Below are positions 8,407-9,381 of a stretch of DNA of 9,381 nucleotides, one piece after another. The notes beneath the pieces were generated by a model, which ran no database searches, had not been told where the DNA came from, and saw nothing but the letters and a program-made list of their open reading frames with translations. Numbering within the stretch: the stretch's first letter is position 1; each line of letters opens with the position of its first letter. The stretch comes from Hyphomicrobiales bacterium (GTDB taxonomy: Bacteria; Pseudomonadota; Alphaproteobacteria; Rhizobiales; Rhizobiaceae): contig JAATGD010000106.1 in NCBI GenBank assembly GCA_015654965.1, forward strand, positions 1 to 9,381, in the 5' to 3' direction. Both the position numbers and the translations under genes were made by a program.

Positions 8407-8451
8407 ATCACAAAATCACATTTAATATGGATTACTGTGTGATTTTGTGAT
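8407..8451. promoter_or_regulatory. eryR: Operator-like double palindrome upstream of eryR
   Basis: ATCACAAAATCACA (8407-8420) and TGTGATTTTGTGAT (8438-8451) are perfect 14 bp inverted repeats separated by 17 bp. Each arm is itself a direct repeat of the box TCACA at 8 bp spacing, giving four boxes in total. The centres of the arms are 30 bp apart, close to three helical turns. Such repeated boxes are typical of DeoR-family operators, and the next gene encodes a DeoR-family protein, so autoregulation is the simplest reading. The spacer contains TAATAT (8423-8428), a possible -10, but no good -35 pairs with it. The lack of a T run after the right arm argues against a terminator. Confidence 0.65.
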
Positions 8452-8496
8452 TTAAGAACGAAAAAACATGAATCCTTGCCGAAGATCGGACATGTC

Positions 8497-9258
8497 GTGA
8501 AGCGCGATGACAGAAGACAGGCGATCATCAATCTGCTGATTGAAAATCATGCCGTTGATCTTGACGATCTGGCCGAGCGTTTCGCTGTCTCCAAAATGAC
8601 CATTCATCGCGATCTGGATTCGCTTGAGGAATCCGGCGTCCTGCGCAAGGTGCGTGGCGGCGCGACCATGGATGCGGGTTCGCAATTTGAAAGCGATTTC
8701 CGTTTTCGTGTGCAGCAGGACCACGAAGCCAAGATCGAGATGGGACGCGCGGCACTGGAGCTGATCGAGCCCGGCATGACCGTGATGATCAATGACGGCT
8801 CCACTGCGGCGGTTCTGGGCAGCATGCTGATTGAAAAACGCCCACTGACGGTCATCACCAACAATGCCGTCATTATCGAGAACCTCAAGGGCGAAGGCGG
8901 CATCAACCTGATCGCGCTGGGCGGGGTATTTTCGGCAAAATTCAACGCGTTCTTTGGCCTGCTGACCGAGGAAGCGCTGTCAAAGCTGAGCGCCGACATT
9001 GCTTTCATTTCCGCGCCCGCCGTCAACGGACGTCTCGTCTATCATATGGACGAAAACGTCGTTCGCACCAAGCGTGCCATGACCGCGTCGGCAAGCCGAA
9101 CCTGCCTCCTGGTCAATCACCAGCGTTTTCGCCGCACGGCCCTGCATGTGATGGCGGATCTCGGGGATTTCGACGCCATCATCACCGATGCATCTCCGGG
9201 CGATGCGCTCGTGGCCGATCTTGAACCCGCAGGCATCAAGTTGACAATCGCACAATAA
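8497..9258 (+). CDS. eryR: DeoR-family transcriptional regulator EryR
   Basis: A 253-aa regulator of the DeoR/GlpR family. The N-terminal winged helix-turn-helix is at about 6-57, with the recognition region VSKMTIHRDLDSLEESG (31-47) and the LRKVRGGA turn (49-56). The C-terminal isomerase-like effector domain has the phosphate-binding NDGST (99-103, usually DSGTT), ALGGVFS (140-146) and DFDAIITDASPG (224-235). The usual VDSSKF-like motif reads VNHQRF (206-211), so the ligand site is modified. The start is uncertain. No in-frame ATG exists. GTG 8497 gives MKRDDRRQAIINLL, which lines up with the GlpR N-terminus, whereas TTG 8476 adds seven residues. I prefer GTG. A 10-codon ORF (8468-8500) ends across this GTG. 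It likely controls itself and the following tpiA2-rpiB genes. The name eryR is from memory of the Brucella locus. Confidence 0.87.
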   Translation: MKRDDRRQAIINLLIENHAVDLDDLAERFAVSKMTIHRDLDSLEESGVLRKVRGGATMDAGSQFESDFRFRVQQDHEAKIEMGRAALELIEPGMTVMINDGSTAAVLGSMLIEKRPLTVITNNAVIIENLKGEGGINLIALGGVFSAKFNAFFGLLTEEALSKLSADIAFISAPAVNGRLVYHMDENVVRTKRAMTASASRTCLLVNHQRFRRTALHVMADLGDFDAIITDASPGDALVADLEPAGIKLTIAQ

Positions 9259-9302
9259 GCGCATGACCCGCGCATAAACACGAGAAGAAAGAGCATTTTG
9301 GA

Positions 9303-9381
9303 ATGGCCAGATTCTGGGTTGGTACGAGCTGGAAAATGAACAAGACGCTTGCTGAGGCCCGCGCCTTTGCAAGCGCGTTAA
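9303..9381 (+). CDS. eryH: TpiA2/EryH, D-3-tetrulose-4-phosphate isomerase, N-terminal part
   Basis: The first 26 codons of a triosephosphate-isomerase homolog, cut by the right edge. The N-terminus WVGTSWKMNKTLAEARAFA (5-23) matches the TIM strand-1 motif GGNWKMNG. The catalytic-site lysine (Lys11 here) is kept, but the neighbouring active-site Asn of classical TIM (two residues before the Lys) is Ser9. This fits a distant TIM paralog rather than the glycolytic enzyme. In Brucella, TpiA2 (renamed EryH) isomerises D-3-tetrulose-4-phosphate to the substrate of EryI (RpiB). It starts 44 bp after the eryR stop, with a purine-rich stretch AGAAGAAAGAG (9282-9292), and is probably co-transcribed with eryR; rpiB/eryI is expected next. 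Confidence 0.88.
   Translation, partial: MARFWVGTSWKMNKTLAEARAFASAL

Noticed and set aside
8407..8451. Palindrome after eryD read as an intrinsic terminator
   Set aside because: The stem is AT-rich and is followed by TTAAGAACG rather than a T run; an operator explains the internal repeated boxes better.

Overview
The window is the core of an erythritol catabolism locus from an alphaproteobacterium of the Brucella/Ochrobactrum group. The order eryA-eryB-eryC-eryD, then a DeoR-type regulator (eryR) and a triose-phosphate-isomerase-like gene (tpiA2/eryH), with a divergent sugar ABC transporter operon, is the arrangement known from Brucella. The proteins look close to the Brucella Ery proteins as I remember them, but EryA appears to differ at scattered positions, so an Ochrobactrum-like relative is more likely than classical Brucella. 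This is recall, not an alignment. eryC and eryD are both full length, unlike the B. abortus S19 vaccine allele, which has a deletion across eryC-eryD.

Left arm (1-2628, minus strand): read from the middle outward, a membrane-anchored DUF2291-type protein, a double-domain CUT2/ribose-type ABC ATPase (eryE) and the N-terminal third of the cognate permease (eryF, cut by the window edge). The first two genes overlap by ATGA. A ~102 bp palindromic intergenic repeat sits between ATPase and permease and supplies the ATPase stop codon. No solute-binding protein is in view; it presumably lies off the left edge.

Centre (2629-3289): about 660 bp without a convincing gene. It holds the divergent control region: a candidate minus-strand promoter at 2854-2882, a 10-bp-phased direct repeat at 3031-3049 and a candidate plus-strand promoter at 3168-3195. 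It is followed by a strong Shine-Dalgarno that serves a 10-codon ORF ending 7 nt before eryA.

Right arm (3330-9381, plus strand): eryA (erythritol kinase), eryB (FAD erythritol-phosphate dehydrogenase), eryC (xylose-isomerase-fold tetrulose-4-phosphate racemase) and eryD (SorC-family repressor) form one tight operon. After eryD comes a 117 bp gap with a perfect 14+14 bp inverted repeat built from four TCACA boxes. Then come eryR (DeoR family) and the first 26 codons of tpiA2/eryH; rpiB/eryI would be expected just beyond the right edge.

Together the genes import erythritol, phosphorylate and oxidise it to L-3-tetrulose-4-phosphate, and isomerise that to D-erythrose-4-phosphate, which enters the pentose phosphate pathway (pathway established in Brucella). 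The main system is therefore known. The less explained parts are the DUF2291 protein, the leader ORFs before eryA and eryR, the eryR operator-like palindrome and the repeat embedded in the transporter operon.
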